Source: Channallabes apus (Eukaryota; Chordata; Actinopteri; Siluriformes; Clariidae). From it: DNA of 64,000 nt. Shown here piece by piece: positions 32,063 to 44,239 of this stretch (positions are counted from its first letter, which is position 1; the number at the start of each line of letters is the position of its first letter). Below the pieces are notes generated by a model. That model saw only the letters and a program-made list of their open reading frames with translations. It was not told the origin of the DNA and did no database searches. The stretch spans positions 11,480,065 to 11,544,064 of the forward strand of contig CM060113.1 in assembly GCA_030522415.1 (NCBI GenBank), in the 5' to 3' direction. The position numbers and the translations under genes were made by a program.

Positions 32063-32577
32063 GTGAAGCCTATCTTGAGCTTGGATTCATGGTGGGAATG
32101 GTGAGGGCAGAAGCGAGACCTGTGTGTCTTAAGCCGCTGGCAGCAGACGGCATGAGACCCAACAAACTAGGAAGACACTTGGAGACAACACACTCCAGTC
32201 ACATTAATAAGCCACTAGACGTCTTTCAAAGAAAGCTGGCAGAATACAGACAGCAGGAGAATCGCATGGTAACATCTGAATCAGTGGACAGCAAAGCACA
32301 AATGGCTTCATTCAAAGTTACATACAGAATTTGCCAGTGCAAAAAAACATGGGGTTAATTATGCAAAGATAAGTGACAACGTAAGCCTTTTATAACAATT
32401 GCACGTGTATTTTATCTGTTTTTAACTTGGTGTTGTTTGATCTTATTGGTTTAGAAATTGATATTTCAATAAACAGTAAACTTGGCCGATTTCGTTATTA
32501 TTTTGTTGACAAGTGAGGCTTGAAAATTCGCTCACCCCCTTAAGTGGGGAATGACAGAAAATGTTTGAGAACCACTG
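32063..32577 (+). mobile_element. Second hAT fragment (CAGTGGTTCTCAAA type right end)
   Basis: It begins with the ZBED5-like frame at 32068 and ends at gagaaccactg (32567-32577). That is the inverse of CAGTGGTTCTC, a known hAT-type terminus. The first hAT element ends exactly where this one begins, so it appears to have inserted into it. Confidence 0.6.
32068..32358 (+). pseudogene. ZBED5-like hAT transposase N-terminal fragment
   Basis: The frame reads EAYLELGFMVGMVRAEARPV, then MRPNKLGRHLETTHSSH, then FQRKLAEYRQQENRM and KVTYRICQCKK. This matches the start of ZBED5/SCAND3-type proteins: Y-L-x-F-G-F, C-x-x-C, K-P-x-K-L-x-R-H-L-x-T-x-H, F-x-x-x-L. The second zinc cysteine is missing (PVCLKP). 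The fragment ends at a stop after about 95 codons, well short of the roughly 600-residue family length, so it is a relic. Confidence 0.75.
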
Positions 32578-32579
32578 AT

Positions 32580-33082
32580 TTAAACATATCAAATTGTTCA
32601 ATTGTCCCCAAAAAGTGTTTGGGGACAGGCACACTGATTGGCTCTTTAACCCTTCTGTTACCTTTAAATTTACTTTTATCTTTGTGGAACCCAGCCAGCA
32701 TAAAAAAAAATATTATGAGTAACTTTTTTACCCAAGTTTATGTCAGGTTGTTGGCTACTGTATCTAAACCATTCCACCCACCCACCCACTTTAGACATTC
32801 AGTATACTGGTTACATGACTATGTAGAAAATGCAGATTATCATAAAATCATTGATCGACCTAAAATTGAAAAGCGATATCTTTTCACTGTTTTAATGGCT
32901 TTATATTATTTATAAATACATATTTTTGTTCTGTATAACATTTGGAATGATTTTTTTTTTCAGAAATAGTAACATGTATTATGGTCAGGAAATTTGACCT
33001 CAGGAAAAACAAACATTTTCATAAAAATTTTTTTGAAGGATTTTAATTGTAAAATAGATCTAAAGAAGAACTACTATATATT

Positions 33083-33141
<59 letters not shown>

Positions 33142-33545
33142 GTATTTATAAGTACATTTGAGCATTGTGTCAGGGCTTGTTCTATTGCAACCCTATGTGC
33201 TACAGTATGTATGCAAATATATATGTGTGAGAAGTTACATAGTCACTAAAAAGAGTTTGGCAGAATTCAAACTGACAAAATTAGAACAGCATATTATTTT
33301 TCCTTCAGGCCTTCAGAAGGTAGATTCCAGCCTTTTGTCTGCACTTTTGTACTGTACACATTATGTGCATGATCCTTGCAGACGTATTTCCTGCATTTCA
33401 TACAGTTGTTGCTGGTCTTGGAGTTATTTCTGTTGGACAGTCCTAGCACCTGCCACGTTTCCTGCTTCCATTTTGAATCACTGGAGGAGTACGGATATGT
33501 GTCTCGGTTTAGCTTTCCACACTGGAAGGTAATGTGTTTGCTGGT
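32580..33545. other. No gene seen; (TA)n at 33068-33140
   Basis: AT-rich DNA with one long TA microsatellite. No supported frame. Confidence 0.45.
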
Positions 33546-33551
33546 GGTTAA

Positions 33552-34118
33552 AGCCATGTCCACACACAGCCGGGTATTTTTAAAAATTTAGATTTTTCTA
33601 CTTCGTTGTTTAAATAATTCTGTCCACATGACCTACATTTAAAAATGTCTTTGTCCACATGAAAATGCAAAACTCCCTGTTAAGTGCTGTTAGGAGCAAC
33701 CCTGATCAAACAAGGGGCCAATCAAAGTCCGACAGGTCTCCTCCAAAACCGGCATCGCTGTCTGTGTGGTCTGTATCTTCAGGGTTTTGTATGTAGCAGC
33801 AGTAAACTTCATAGTATATTCAGACCCCTCTGTTCATTAACATAATGTGTGAGTAACTGCATGTGTATGTACGCACATGTAAAAAGTCCAGTAAGCAAAT
33901 GTTACACAGTTACTAGTTTACTGTATTTAAGTCCACCTGACCAGCACACAGACACTAACATCATCAGCACACAAGGTCACGTTACAAGACCAAATCTCCG
34001 GGGTTTTGGAAAATCTACCACTTTGGACTGAGTTTTCCAAACGCTCCGTTCTCAACAACCAAAATTGAGTTTGCGTGTGGACGAAAGGCCTAAATACCGA
34101 CTACGTGTGGACATGGCC
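33552..34118. mobile_element. 567-bp MITE with TAA duplication
   Basis: The inverted ends AGCCATGTCCACAC and GTGTGGACATGGCC are flanked by TAA (33549-33551 and 34119-34121). A 3-bp TAA duplication suggests a Harbinger/Tourist-type MITE. There is no coding capacity. Confidence 0.75.
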
Positions 34119-34121
34119 TAA

Positions 34122-35195
34122 GAGACAACAGGAGGGTCAACACTGAGCATCTCATACTCATCAGATGAGGATGCCTCATAATCAGGATCCTCCTTAACAT
34201 CTTCCTCTGTCTCAGACACATTCTCCTCTATGTCACTTTCATGGTCAAAGAGATGTGACAACTCCTCATTGATAGAAAACCTGTCCTTAGAATACAGTGC
34301 AAGTTTTTATATGTTTGCGCCACCTCTATGTTGTGTGAACTATCAATATCTTTGTGGGAACCATATTTTCCGCCTCAACAGTGTGGGACATATCAAAATT
34401 CTCGTGAGAAATATGTTTCCTCCTCCCCCCCGTATTGTGTGAATTATTAGTTGTCCTACTACAGTTTTGGTTATTTTAGGTGAGGGGCCTAAAGCTTTTT
34501 GAAGATTATAAAATTGCATGTTACTGTATAATGACCTCAATACCATCCACTTGGGTGCTTTGTGAGTGTTTACTTACCTGTATGCTAAATGGAGGGTGGA
34601 TTTAGAATGGAGAATAACAATGGCTGAGTGGCTGGTCTCCTTGTATGTTTCAGAAGATGTGTTGGTAATATTTGGGGATAGCCATGAGCCACCTTGGTGT
34701 TGGTTCATAAGGGGATGTGAACTGTCAGTATAAAAACTTCCTCAGTAGATAGTATGGTCAACAGCTAATTATAAGGTAGTCTACAGTAGATAAGAAGATC
34801 AGAATTTCATAAGGTTTAGTAAATGCTGATATTTCCACCTCACTGCTCTTCCCAGGAACTTCTTTAAGTGTGTCTTAGGGTGTACAGACAATGCAGGTGA
34901 TTCAGTGGCTCTGTCTAGTACCTCTTTCAACAGCCATGTCTCTGTATACCGCAGTCTTGTATTTACAGCTAAAGAAGGACCCATTCTCTTTCGTCACACA
35001 GTTTGTTTTCCAGGGATTGTACATTTGTCTGGAGACTACTAGGGAGTGGAGGGTGGATGGTTCATTCCCTGAGTCTCACTAAGAAGTAAAACAGAAACAA
35101 GTATAACAAGTAAAGAAACAAGTAAAAACTGCAAAGTTTTTTTTTTACATGTTTGTATTTGTTTGGAACACATTATTGTCCATCCTGAATAGTCA
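34122..35195. other. No gene seen
   Basis: Single-copy-looking DNA without a recognised frame. Confidence 0.4.
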
Positions 35196-35198
35196 AAT

Positions 35199-35200
35199 TT

Positions 35201-35252
<52 letters not shown>

Positions 35253-35262
35253 TGTGTGTATT
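35199..35262. repeat. (TG)n microsatellite
   Basis: A TG run of about 30 units, interrupted once by cgcg. Confidence 0.95.
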
Positions 35263-35263
35263 C

Positions 35264-36510
35264 AAATTCAAGAGAAAGTGCAATGTGTGTGTACAAATAC
35301 AATACGAAGTGCAATGTAATCCTCAATGTAATTCATCAGTATACCACTTTAGAGTTACAGATCAGTATATCCTTTAAGCGTTTTAATAGGGTTTCAAGGT
35401 AATGATTATTAAGTTTATTTAAAGAACATTATAATGCAATCTTGTGTGCTCATGCACAAATGATAATGTAACAGTCACAATGCTTAGTAAAATGCATGGT
35501 GGACATTTACAAAGCATTGTTCTGTTCATAGTGAAACATTTTAAATTGTGATTTTGTGGCTCAAGCAGTCAGGTTTCATACTTCAAAAAGTTTTGTTAAG
35601 TTTTGGTGTTAATTCAATTAAGACTTTCCTTATCATTCATGCAACCATTTATAGCATATAATCAGATTATAGAGCCGATGGCAATTAAAATCTAATAATT
35701 AACAAGATGATGTGCCCTTCATGGTTCATTTGAAAGTAGCTTCAATGTTTAATATGAGTTTGATTTGGCAGGTACTGTAGCAACTTTGATGATGTGAAAC
35801 ACTGCTACATGGTGGGTACATTTCATCCAAAATGTTTACTAAGATACAATGATACAATGATTCTACAGATTTACTTTAGTGAAAGCTAGGTTGCTTTTCT
35901 TTTGGCACAAAGAAAATTCTCATACACAAACTGCATACTGTATCTTTACTTAACATTACTTCATTTATAGTTAATAAATACTTGCATAAGTACCCATCGT
36001 TTGTTTGTGGAAACAGTTATAATCTTAGAGCTAAAAATCAAGCTGTTCAAGTTTAATGTCATCATTTTATTATTTCAGCGTACAGCCTGTTGTTCTCTAC
36101 GGCAGAACTCTCTGCCTAACTTATTAATACAATGAAAAAAAAAATTATTGAGTATATTATGCCTTGTTCACGCTAAGTTGTACTTCTTTCATTGTCAGCC
36201 AAATACACTCCCTGTTCAGTAATCAAAGAGTGAATAACTGGTGAGGAATTAAAAAAAATAGATTAGATAAAGATTAAGTTTTGTATTAAAATAACTTTAG
36301 CTCATTAAAATTCACTTATACCACTTCAGCACTGTTATTTCAGCAGTGAAGATATTAAATAATCCCAGTAAAAATATTAAGTTTATCTTTTCTAATTAAA
36401 ATCTATTGGTGCAAGTGTTTGTTTTCATTAAGAAAGTAGCTTACTTTAAAGTAGATTATTAAATCTGGCACATACAGTACATATTCATAACATCACTTCT
36501 GCACAGTACT

Positions 36511-36554
<44 letters not shown>

Positions 36555-37420
36555 CACAGAGATGCCAGAACGCAAACATGGTACATCATTTTTTTTTTTT
36601 TTTTTTTTTGGGGGGGGGGTGTTTTTTTTTTACTAATATCCCTGCAATTCAGCACTTGTGTATTTTTGTTGCCTCCTGTTTGTCCAATTTGACAGCATTT
36701 TTTTTTTCAAACCTAGAGCCATTTAAACTAAATGAACCTGAACTGATATCTAAACCTGCTAGAACTATGAGATCAAGATACAATCAAGGACAGGCAAGAC
36801 TACTGAGTTGGGAGAAGTGATACAAAAGGTCCTCACAACATAATAAAACAACTCTATCTTATAAAGTTGCAGCCTGGATTGCTTTGAAAAAGTTCTTACA
36901 GTCTTTTAGTGCAAATAACTTATGGCAAGGTGACATCCTTGCAACATGTTACTCCTTGATAATTTATTCACATGAAATTATGGTAAACATTGCTGATAGC
37001 TGTCTATCAGTGAACAGCTTGTAGCTGTGATTACAGGGTCAAACAAAAATATTTTAGACATTTTGATGGCTCATTTCACAGGGACCATGTCAGATAAAAT
37101 TGATCAATTCCTGATTCTGAATTGATAAAAGGTGTCTATTAATTTACAGCAGCAAATCGCAGAAAGAGATGAGGCTAGTAAGGGAGCAACTGTGTATAGC
37201 TGTATTACAAAATTTGTCATAACTGTAAATTTATATAAAGTATTACTTATTGTTCTTTAATGCAAAAGAATTAATGAAAAAGCTAAGTAAAAACTGGCAA
37301 ATAGCTGTCCTATAAGTGGAATAAAACACCTGGGAATTGTAAGAAGAACTCCATTTCACATCATGGCATTACAACTGTGTGCAATATATATGGGCTAATT
37401 GGCATTTCCAAGTCTGTGTG
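35264..37420. other. No gene seen; simple repeats at 36512-36554 and 36588-36632
   Basis: AT-rich. Contains (TAA)n and a striking T-run/G-run/T-run homopolymer block. No supported frame. Confidence 0.45.
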
Positions 37421-37424
37421 TGTG

Positions 37425-37695
37425 AACTACCGTTCAAAAGATTGGGGTCACTTTCTAATTCCATGATCGTTCCTGATTTTTATTTCTTTCTACATTGTAA
37501 AGGAATGCTGAAGGTGTCCAAAAATGCATTAATCTCCTTTGGACAGTTGATATTGAGATGTTTCTGCTACTTCTGCTCTGTAAAGGCTTCATAATGCCTC
37601 TAATCTGAGGTGCTGTTAATTGGTCATTTTTCAGGCTGATAACTCTAAATGAACTTTTTGTCTGCGGCAGAGGTAGGTTTTGGTCTTGCCCTCCT

Positions 37696-37698
<3 letters not shown>
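37425..37698 (-). pseudogene. Tc1-like relic, DNA-binding region
   Basis: The right part (minus strand) reads [20 protein letters not shown], then [20 protein letters not shown] and SISTVQRRL. This corresponds to the second helix-turn-helix region of Tc1 transposases (T-A-x-x-I-x-x-x-L, I-S-x-x-T-V-x-R-x-L). At 37425 the sequence ctaccgttcaaaagattggg matches a common Tc1-type terminus. Decayed, and cut off at the TA microsatellite. Confidence 0.55.
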
Positions 37699-37764
<66 letters not shown>

Positions 37765-37778
37765 TATATATATATACA

Positions 37779-37835
<57 letters not shown>

Positions 37836-37841
37836 CACGCG

Positions 37842-37875
<34 letters not shown>
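37699..37875. repeat. (TA)n followed by (AC)n microsatellite
   Basis: TA runs broken by cagtg, then cgcgcacgc and an AC run of about 15 units. It directly abuts the next Tc1 end. Confidence 0.95.
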
Positions 37876-37879
<4 letters not shown>

Positions 37880-39272
37880 GGGGCAAAAAAGTCAGCCACC
37901 GATTGTGCAAGTTCTCCCACTTAAAAAGTTGAGAGACTCCTGTAATTTTCATCATAGTTATACCTCAACTGTGAGACAAAATAATAAATAAATAAATAAT
38001 CCAGAAAATCACATTTTTAAAGAATTTATTTGCAAATTATTGTGGAAAATAAGTATTTGGTCAATAACAAAATTTCATCTCAATACCATGCAGATCTCTA
38101 GAGCAGTGATGTTTTGGGGCTGTCGCTGGTCAACACGGACTTTCAACTCCCTCCAAAGATTTTCTATGGGGTTGAGATCTGGAGACTGGCTAGGCCACTC
38201 CAGAACCTTGAAATTCTTCTTACGAAGCCACTTCTTCTTTGCCCAGGCAATGTGTTTGGGATCATTGTCATGCTGAAAGACCCAGCCATGTTTCATCTTG
38301 AATGCCCTTGCTGATGGAAGGAGGTTTGCACTCAAAATCTCACAATACATGGCCCCATTCATTCTTTCCTTTACACAGCTTTGTCGTCCTGGTCCCTTTG
38401 CAGAAAAATAGACCTAATGCATGATGTTTCCACAACCATGCTTCACAGTAGGTATTGGATGCGACTTACAGTAGCATTCTTTCTCCTCCAAACATGAAGT
38501 TCTATTTTGGTTTCATCTGATCATATGACATTCTCCCAATCCTCTTCTGGATTATCCAAATGCTCTCTAGCAGGGCCTAGACATGCCTTGACTTACTGTA
38601 AGCAGGGGGACACCTCTTGCCCTGCAGGATTTGAGTCCCTGGCTGTGCAGTGTGTTACTGATGGTAGCCTTTGTTACTTTGGTCCCAGCTCTCTGCAGGT
38701 CATTCACTAGGTTCTGGAATTTTTGCTCACAGTTCTTGTGATCTTTTGATCATGCATGGAGCCCCAGATCAAGGGAGATTATCAGTGGTCTTGTATGTCT
38801 TCCATTTTCTATTAATTACTCCCACAGTTGATTTCTTCACACCAAGCTGTTTACCTATTGCATATTCAGTCTTCCCAGCCTGGTGCAGGCCTACAATTTG
38901 TTTCTGGTGTCTTTTGACAGCTTTTTGGTCTTGGCTATAGTGGAGTTTGACTGTTTGAGGTTGTGGACAGGGGTCTTTAATACTAATAACAGATGCCATT
39001 AATGCAGATAAACGAGTGGAGGACTCTTAAAGTTACAGGTCTGTGAGAGCCAGAAATCTTGCTTGTTTGTAGATGACCAAATACTTATATTCCACCATAA
39101 TTTTCAAATAAATTCTTTAAAAGTTCTACAATGTGATTTTCTGGATTTAGTTTTCCTATTTTGTCTCTCATAGTTGAGGTATACCTATGATGAACATTAC
39201 CAGCTTCTCTCATCATTTTAAGTGGGAGAACTTGCACAATTGGTGGCTGTCAAAATATTTTTTGCCCCACTG
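37876..39272 (-). mobile_element. Tc1-like transposon (CAGTGGGGCAAAAAA family), dead
   Basis: The ends CAGTGGGGCAAAAAAGTCAG and its inverse close inverted repeats of about 150-200 bp. TA is present at the right (39273-39274). On the left the flanking dinucleotide is CA inside the AC microsatellite, so the TA there was lost or never present. The coding region on the minus strand is frameshifted. Confidence 0.9.
38075..38999 (-). pseudogene. Tc1 transposase, frameshifted
   Basis: The N-terminal piece (about 38999-38769) reads YSQDQKAVKRHQKQIVGLHQ and GKQLGVKKSTVGVINRKWK, the first helix-turn-helix. The C-terminal piece (38362-38075) reads [26 protein letters not shown] and [15 protein letters not shown], with the second aspartate and the glutamate. 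The first catalytic aspartate (SDETKIEL near 38510) lies in another frame, with a stop just upstream. Several frame changes separate these parts, so no full product is possible. Confidence 0.85.
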
Positions 39273-39299
39273 TATATGCGCACAAACACACACCTACAC

Positions 39300-40990
39300 A
39301 CTCAGGTTGTAGAAAAGAATGACCCCACCTTTTAAATTAATAACATTTTGTAGTTTTGCAGCCTGAAATAAAGACAGACACATCTTCTCACATTCTCAAT
39401 GACACTCAAAGTCATTTGACTTTCCACTGTTATCAGCTCTGGTCATTTTGATTTGCTCAGCATGAAAATCTGGAGCATTTCATTCCCTGGTAGTGCAACT
39501 GAAGCAAACAATTGCAAGGCACTCCAAAAAGATCTCCGTGATATAGTTGTGCACAGGCACAAGTCAGGAGATGGATACAAATTAATTGTAAAGAATTTAT
39601 CACTGCCTAGAAGCATAGTTAAGTGTATTATTAAGAAGTGGAAGGTATTTGGTACAATACATGCCCTCCCTGGATGAGGACATTGTTCCAAACTAGATGA
39701 AAAAGCCAGGAGGATAATGGTCAGAGAGGCTACCAAGAGGCCTACAGCAATACTGAAGTAGTTGCAGGAATTTATGACAGAGTGTTCACTGGGTGCATGT
39801 GACAAAATATATCACCAATTCTCCACCAATGTGGTTTGTATTGCAGGAATGCAAGAAAAAAGTTAAATAAGGCCACGACTGCATCATGACTGATCTTTAC
39901 AAAAATGGCCGTAGGCGGACGTTGTGCGCGTTCTTATCATGCGACCGGGGGGTGGGGTGGGGGGGTGGACATGCGGGCGTTGAGTGCGTTCTTTTCATGC
40001 GCCCGGGGAGGGGGGGGGGGGTTGCGCGTTCTGATCATAAAAATAGAGTAACGAGGCTATTTTTAAAATGTAAGGAGTAGAAAGTACAGATAATTGCTTA
40101 AAAATGTAAGGAGTAGATGTAAAAAGTCGGCTGAAAAAAATTTACTCCAGTAAAGTATAGATACCCAAAATTTCTACTTAAGTAAGGTAACGAAGTATTT
40201 GTACTTCGTTACTTGACACCTCTGGTGGCCAGATACATTTTAATTATCTTGCCCCAACAACAAGTTACAGTATGTCTCATGCTAATCCAATACAGCTCAC
40301 ATATCAAATAGCACCATTTCTACAGTAAAGCATGGAAGTCGCAATATTCTGTTATGGAGGTGTTTCTCTGCAGCAGGGGCTGGAGCACTTGTCAGGATAG
40401 AAACAAAATGGATAGGGCAAAATAAAATCTATTTCTTGAGGAGAATATGCTGCCCTCAGACAGGAAGTTGTCAATGGGAAGAAGCTTTACCTTCCAACAT
40501 GACAATGACTCAAATCACTCAACAAAACTGACCACACAGTGGTTGAAGGAGAAAAAGGTGAATGTCCTTGCATAGCCTGGCCAGAGCCCAGGCTTAAACC
40601 CTATTAAAAAATGTGGAAAGATTTGAAGACTGCAGTCCACAAACGGTCATCATTAAATTTAACTTTGCCACAGCCATGCAATGGAAACCAGGAAAATATT
40701 TTAAAGTCTTTTAAAACCTTTTTGTGTGCCATTGAGAAGGTGAATAGCTTCACCGGAATGAGTTTATAAATAATTTTTTAGGAGGGGGGTAATTTTCAAA
40801 ATCAGTGATACTGTGTTTGATATTTTTTTTTCTATTTCTTTCTGACATGTTGGTGTTATATCTTTCACTTGGATGGTAAAAGTTGCACTGCATAAATATA
40901 GCTGGATAAAACAAAATCAATGTCTGTTACTATTCATTTCAGGCTGTAAAGCGACATCATTTGAACTGGCTAATGTACAATGAAAGAAGA
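39300..40990 (+). pseudogene. Third Tc1-like relic, interrupted
   Basis: Plus-strand pieces: MKIWSISFPGSATEANNCKA, then VHRHKSGDGYKLIVKNLSLP and SIVKCIIKKWKVFGT (first helix-turn-helix), later [14 protein letters not shown], a decayed QHDND segment near 40500 and a decayed NPIKKCGKI near 40600. The outer parts share cagcctgaaat/atttcaggctg as inverted sequence (39358 and 40938). A hAT-like end interrupts it at about 39900-40226. Many stops and shifts. Confidence 0.7.
39900..40226. mobile_element. hAT-like terminus inside the Tc1 relic
   Basis: Inverted, the right end begins CAGAGGTGTCAAGTAACGAA. It is followed by multiple TACTT/AAGTA subterminal motifs, typical of Ac/Tol2-like hAT ends in fish. 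The G-rich left part (39948-40021) may be the other side; no second terminus was identified. Confidence 0.55.
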
Positions 40991-40994
40991 AGCT

Positions 40995-42285
40995 TCTCTG
41001 TGAAACTCTGTTAGGTGTTAGCTAACTGGCTAATTTATAAATGTGCCCCTGTTAGCTGACCCTTGAACTTTGTTATACAGTATGCTGTCAGCATTGCTAT
41101 GACAACGATGTAAAACAGGAAAACGATTACCTTTATCCTTAATCAGGCTTAATCGATTGCTGTATCAATTTATATAATCTACAAACTAGCAATTAATAGC
41201 TATTAATATTAATAAAAGTTTTTGTTTTAAATGAAGAAATGTACACTTTATTACACTGGATTATTGCATTCCCAATTTAAAGTGTGGGATGTGTCCAGTG
41301 TGACATGTCATGCGGTCGAGAGCTTTTGTCATGCCCTGCTCCCAAGTCCCAGAAGAGCAATAGTTATTAAAATATTCAATCCAGCCCATCTGGCATCAAC
41401 AATCATGCCACGGTTGAAAGAATTGAGATTACATTTTTGGCTGATTAGATAATTGCATGAATCAAAATGACTTAACATTTTTTCTTGGTGAGTGGATAAT
41501 TTTATGTGTTATTGCATAGTGCTAATGGGATCATTATTATTCTAAAAGTGTACAACATTTATGTAGGCCACAAAATATGGTCACATGCTTTAGAAGCACT
41601 GAGTCATGTTAATAGTGCTTCCTAATTCATTCTAAATACAATAATCTCAGACACTATTCTTATAATTTTAAGGAACAAGGCCCATAAAACATTCTGTTTT
41701 AACTAAACTGTTGATGACTTTTTTTTATTTACAAAAAAATTATTAATAGTATTATATAATCAGCTTTGTCTAGGTTCAATTTCCAGCCAGTCCCTTAAAC
41801 CCAGTGATTGAATCAAGGTATTCCTAGTGGTCCCAAATAGAGATTTAAAAATAAAATGTAGTTGTAGAAATCCTGTATATACAGTATATAGGTATATATA
41901 GTACAGTGCAGAAGTCTCATTTCTTCATATTTATCTTCCAAAGAGCCAGACTTTTTAGTTTTTAATATAGTATTGATGAATTGTCTAAAGGACTTTTTTG
42001 GCTCTCTTTTTTGGCACGATTTTGGCTCTCATGTTCAGGCCAGTCCCTGTACCTGACCAGTTTCAGAGGAATTTTTCATTCTTTTTTTTAAGCCAAACAG
42101 TGACGTATAAAATTATCCAAGCATAAAAAATCTAACTTTAGGCATGAAACAGTGAGAAACAGTGCAGATGATTACATATATTAGGCCAGTGATTAGTATA
42201 TGAGGTGAGGTTATAAAATCGTTATTATTGTTAAGGAAAAATAATGCAATGAAAACGAACATTGATTGTGAGCTTGGTCGTTCTC
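40995..42285. other. No gene; short repeat piece at 41380-41455
   Basis: AT-rich. The piece at 41380-41455 (cagcccatctggcatcaaca) belongs to the family at 22795-23110. Confidence 0.4.
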
Positions 42286-42289
42286 TATA

Positions 42290-42480
42290 TATCCTCCACC
42301 TAAGGTGATGCACTTCTCAGAATGTTGGACAAGCTGGTGGAAACCATCTTTGAAGAAGCCTCCTTTTTGCTCTTAAGGAACAGTTCCATTTCAGCAATCA
42401 CCTTGTTGTCATCAAACACCTGCCACCAAGTAGTTTCCTCAAGTGATAGAAGAGGAAGAAGTCACTGGGTGCAGTGCGCC
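42290..42480 (-). pseudogene. mariner transposase C-terminal relic
   Basis: On the minus strand one frame reads APSDFFLFYHLRKLLGGRC. After shifts the text continues DDNKVIAEMELFLKSKKEAS, and in a third frame FFKDGFHQLVQHSEKCITLG. These are the end of a mariner-family protein: the A-P-S-D-F/Y motif with the third catalytic aspartate, then G-x-x-x-L, C-I and G-x-Y-I/V-E. Only the last quarter is present. Confidence 0.75.
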
Positions 42481-42714
42481 ATTTTGGTTTTGACTGTCTA
42501 GTGGCATCATGCGGATGCGCAGGTTTTTTTTCTATTCACTATACGTTCATTTTATTATTTTATTATATGTTCATGAAAGTTTTTTTTCCCATACAATAAT
42601 ATAAATTTTATGACCGGCCCTCATATTGGTGATGCTGAATGCTGAGAGGTTGGAACAGACAAGAGGTGAAATGAGATTGCTGCTGAGATTGTTAAATGAA
42701 CGACCAATATTTTT

Positions 42715-42875
42715 ATTAATAATAATAATAATAATTCAGTTTTATATAGCGCCTTTCAAAATACCCAAGGTCGCTTCACAGTATGAGGCGTGTGTAATGT
42801 AATCATGTACGTGGGGGAGCGGGGGACTAGAGGCCAAAGGCCTCTGTGAAGAGATGTGTTTTCAGGTATTTTTTG
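42715..42875. repeat. Interspersed repeat piece, family unnamed
   Basis: The phrase cagttttatatagcgccttt, followed by aaggtcgcttcacagtatga and gaagagatgtgttttcagg, is a recurrent fish repeat motif. It is preceded by an AAT microsatellite. Confidence 0.45.
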
Positions 42876-43092
42876 AACAGGGGTAGTGAGGGGACACCTT
42901 ATTGTATCTTTAGGCACTTTGCAGTATGTCTCAGTGAAACATTTTTTTTTCATTTCTTTAATTTAATCTACACAATTTAATTTAATTTAATCTGAATAAC
43001 TGAGGGTTCGTCATATTAAATAAAATTCGGAAAATTATTACTGTGCAAAATTTAAGGTATTTGCACAGTACTATACTGTATGTATATATCTA

Positions 43093-43600
43093 TTCAATTC
43101 AATTTTATTTGTATATCGCTTTTAGCAATTGACATTGCCTCAAAGCAGCTTTACACAATCAAAAGAATTATTTAAGTTTGTATGGAATGTGAATGTGTAT
43201 GAATCAAAATGGTCAGTTTGTCCCTGGTGAGCAAGCCGAGGGCGACAGTGGAAAGGAAAAACTCCCTGAGATGGTGATAGGAAGAAACCTTGAGAGGAAC
43301 CAGACTCAACAGGGAACCTATCCTAATTTGGGTGAAAAATTATCTGCATGAAATTATCTGCATTTATACTGTGTGTTAGGTGGCAGGCAGGTCAGCTATA
43401 ACAGTTGATGTTAGTTGATGTTAATATGGAGTCCTTGTAGTTATCGGAGACTCAGGTAGACTTGTAGGAAATTCCAGTCCTGAACTATCGGACTGTCAAG
43501 TCCCCAGAGAAACAGTTGCCAACACCAGTCGAGGCCAGAACCGTCGTCTAGGTGGAGAGAATCATGCCCAGGCACCAGACGCATGTAGTTTTCATAATAC
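43093..43600 (+). repeat. Interspersed repeat, copy A
   Basis: Starts ttcaattcaattttatttgt and contains gaaaaactccctgagatggt, aaaccttgagaggaaccaga, gtccccagagaaacag and tcatgcccaggcaccagacg. The inverted copy B is at 59195-59630. Confidence 0.75.
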
Positions 43601-43695
43601 GCGGTACTGACAAGCAGCCTGCATCCTTTGATCGAAGTAGGCGTGGCGGATCGTAAGACACTAGCAATTCACTTCAGTTCAACTCACTTTTGGGG

Positions 43696-44236
43696 GGTTT
43701 TCCACTGGAAACAGTACATGGTACCTGGTCCTTTTTTTAGTACCACCTCAGCTGTGGTTCCAAGCGCGCCGAACCGTTACCAAAACGTGACGTGTAAACT
43801 CTGCTGGTGACTGATTGGCCGGAGAAAATCGTCATTACTGCGTCACTGAACTTGCGACATGAGACACAACAGAACCGCTATATTTAGAACAGCCAGAGAC
43901 GGATCGGACGCACCTTTTTGTATTAACCAAAATTTTTCTTTGGCTGCCATCAGCCTCTTTTGTAACAAACTCCTTCGTCTCGCTGTTAAAAACATCCACA
44001 TGCCAAGAATGAAGAACACCATGCCGTCGATATGCTCCATTGTTGTGTGTCTGTTTGTGGTGCATTTACGATGATGTCACGGCAGTAGAGGCGCCGCAAA
44101 TAAAACGACACGTGAATAATCCCGCCCACTCTAAAGCGTTACTACACCGCAGTGGAAGCTCAAACCGAGCCAAACTGAGCCGAACCGAAGTGAGCTGTAC
44201 TGAACCGTGCTGTGCCGTACTATGCAGTGGAAAAGA
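43696..44236. mobile_element. 540-bp inverted-repeat element, unclassified
   Basis: The ends TTTTCCACTGGAAACAGTAC and GTACTATGCAGTGGAAAAG are inverted copies followed by GGTACC/GGTTC-rich subterminal repeats (aaccgagccaaactgagcc). There is no clear target duplication and no transposase. Confidence 0.6.
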
Positions 44237-44239
44237 GGC

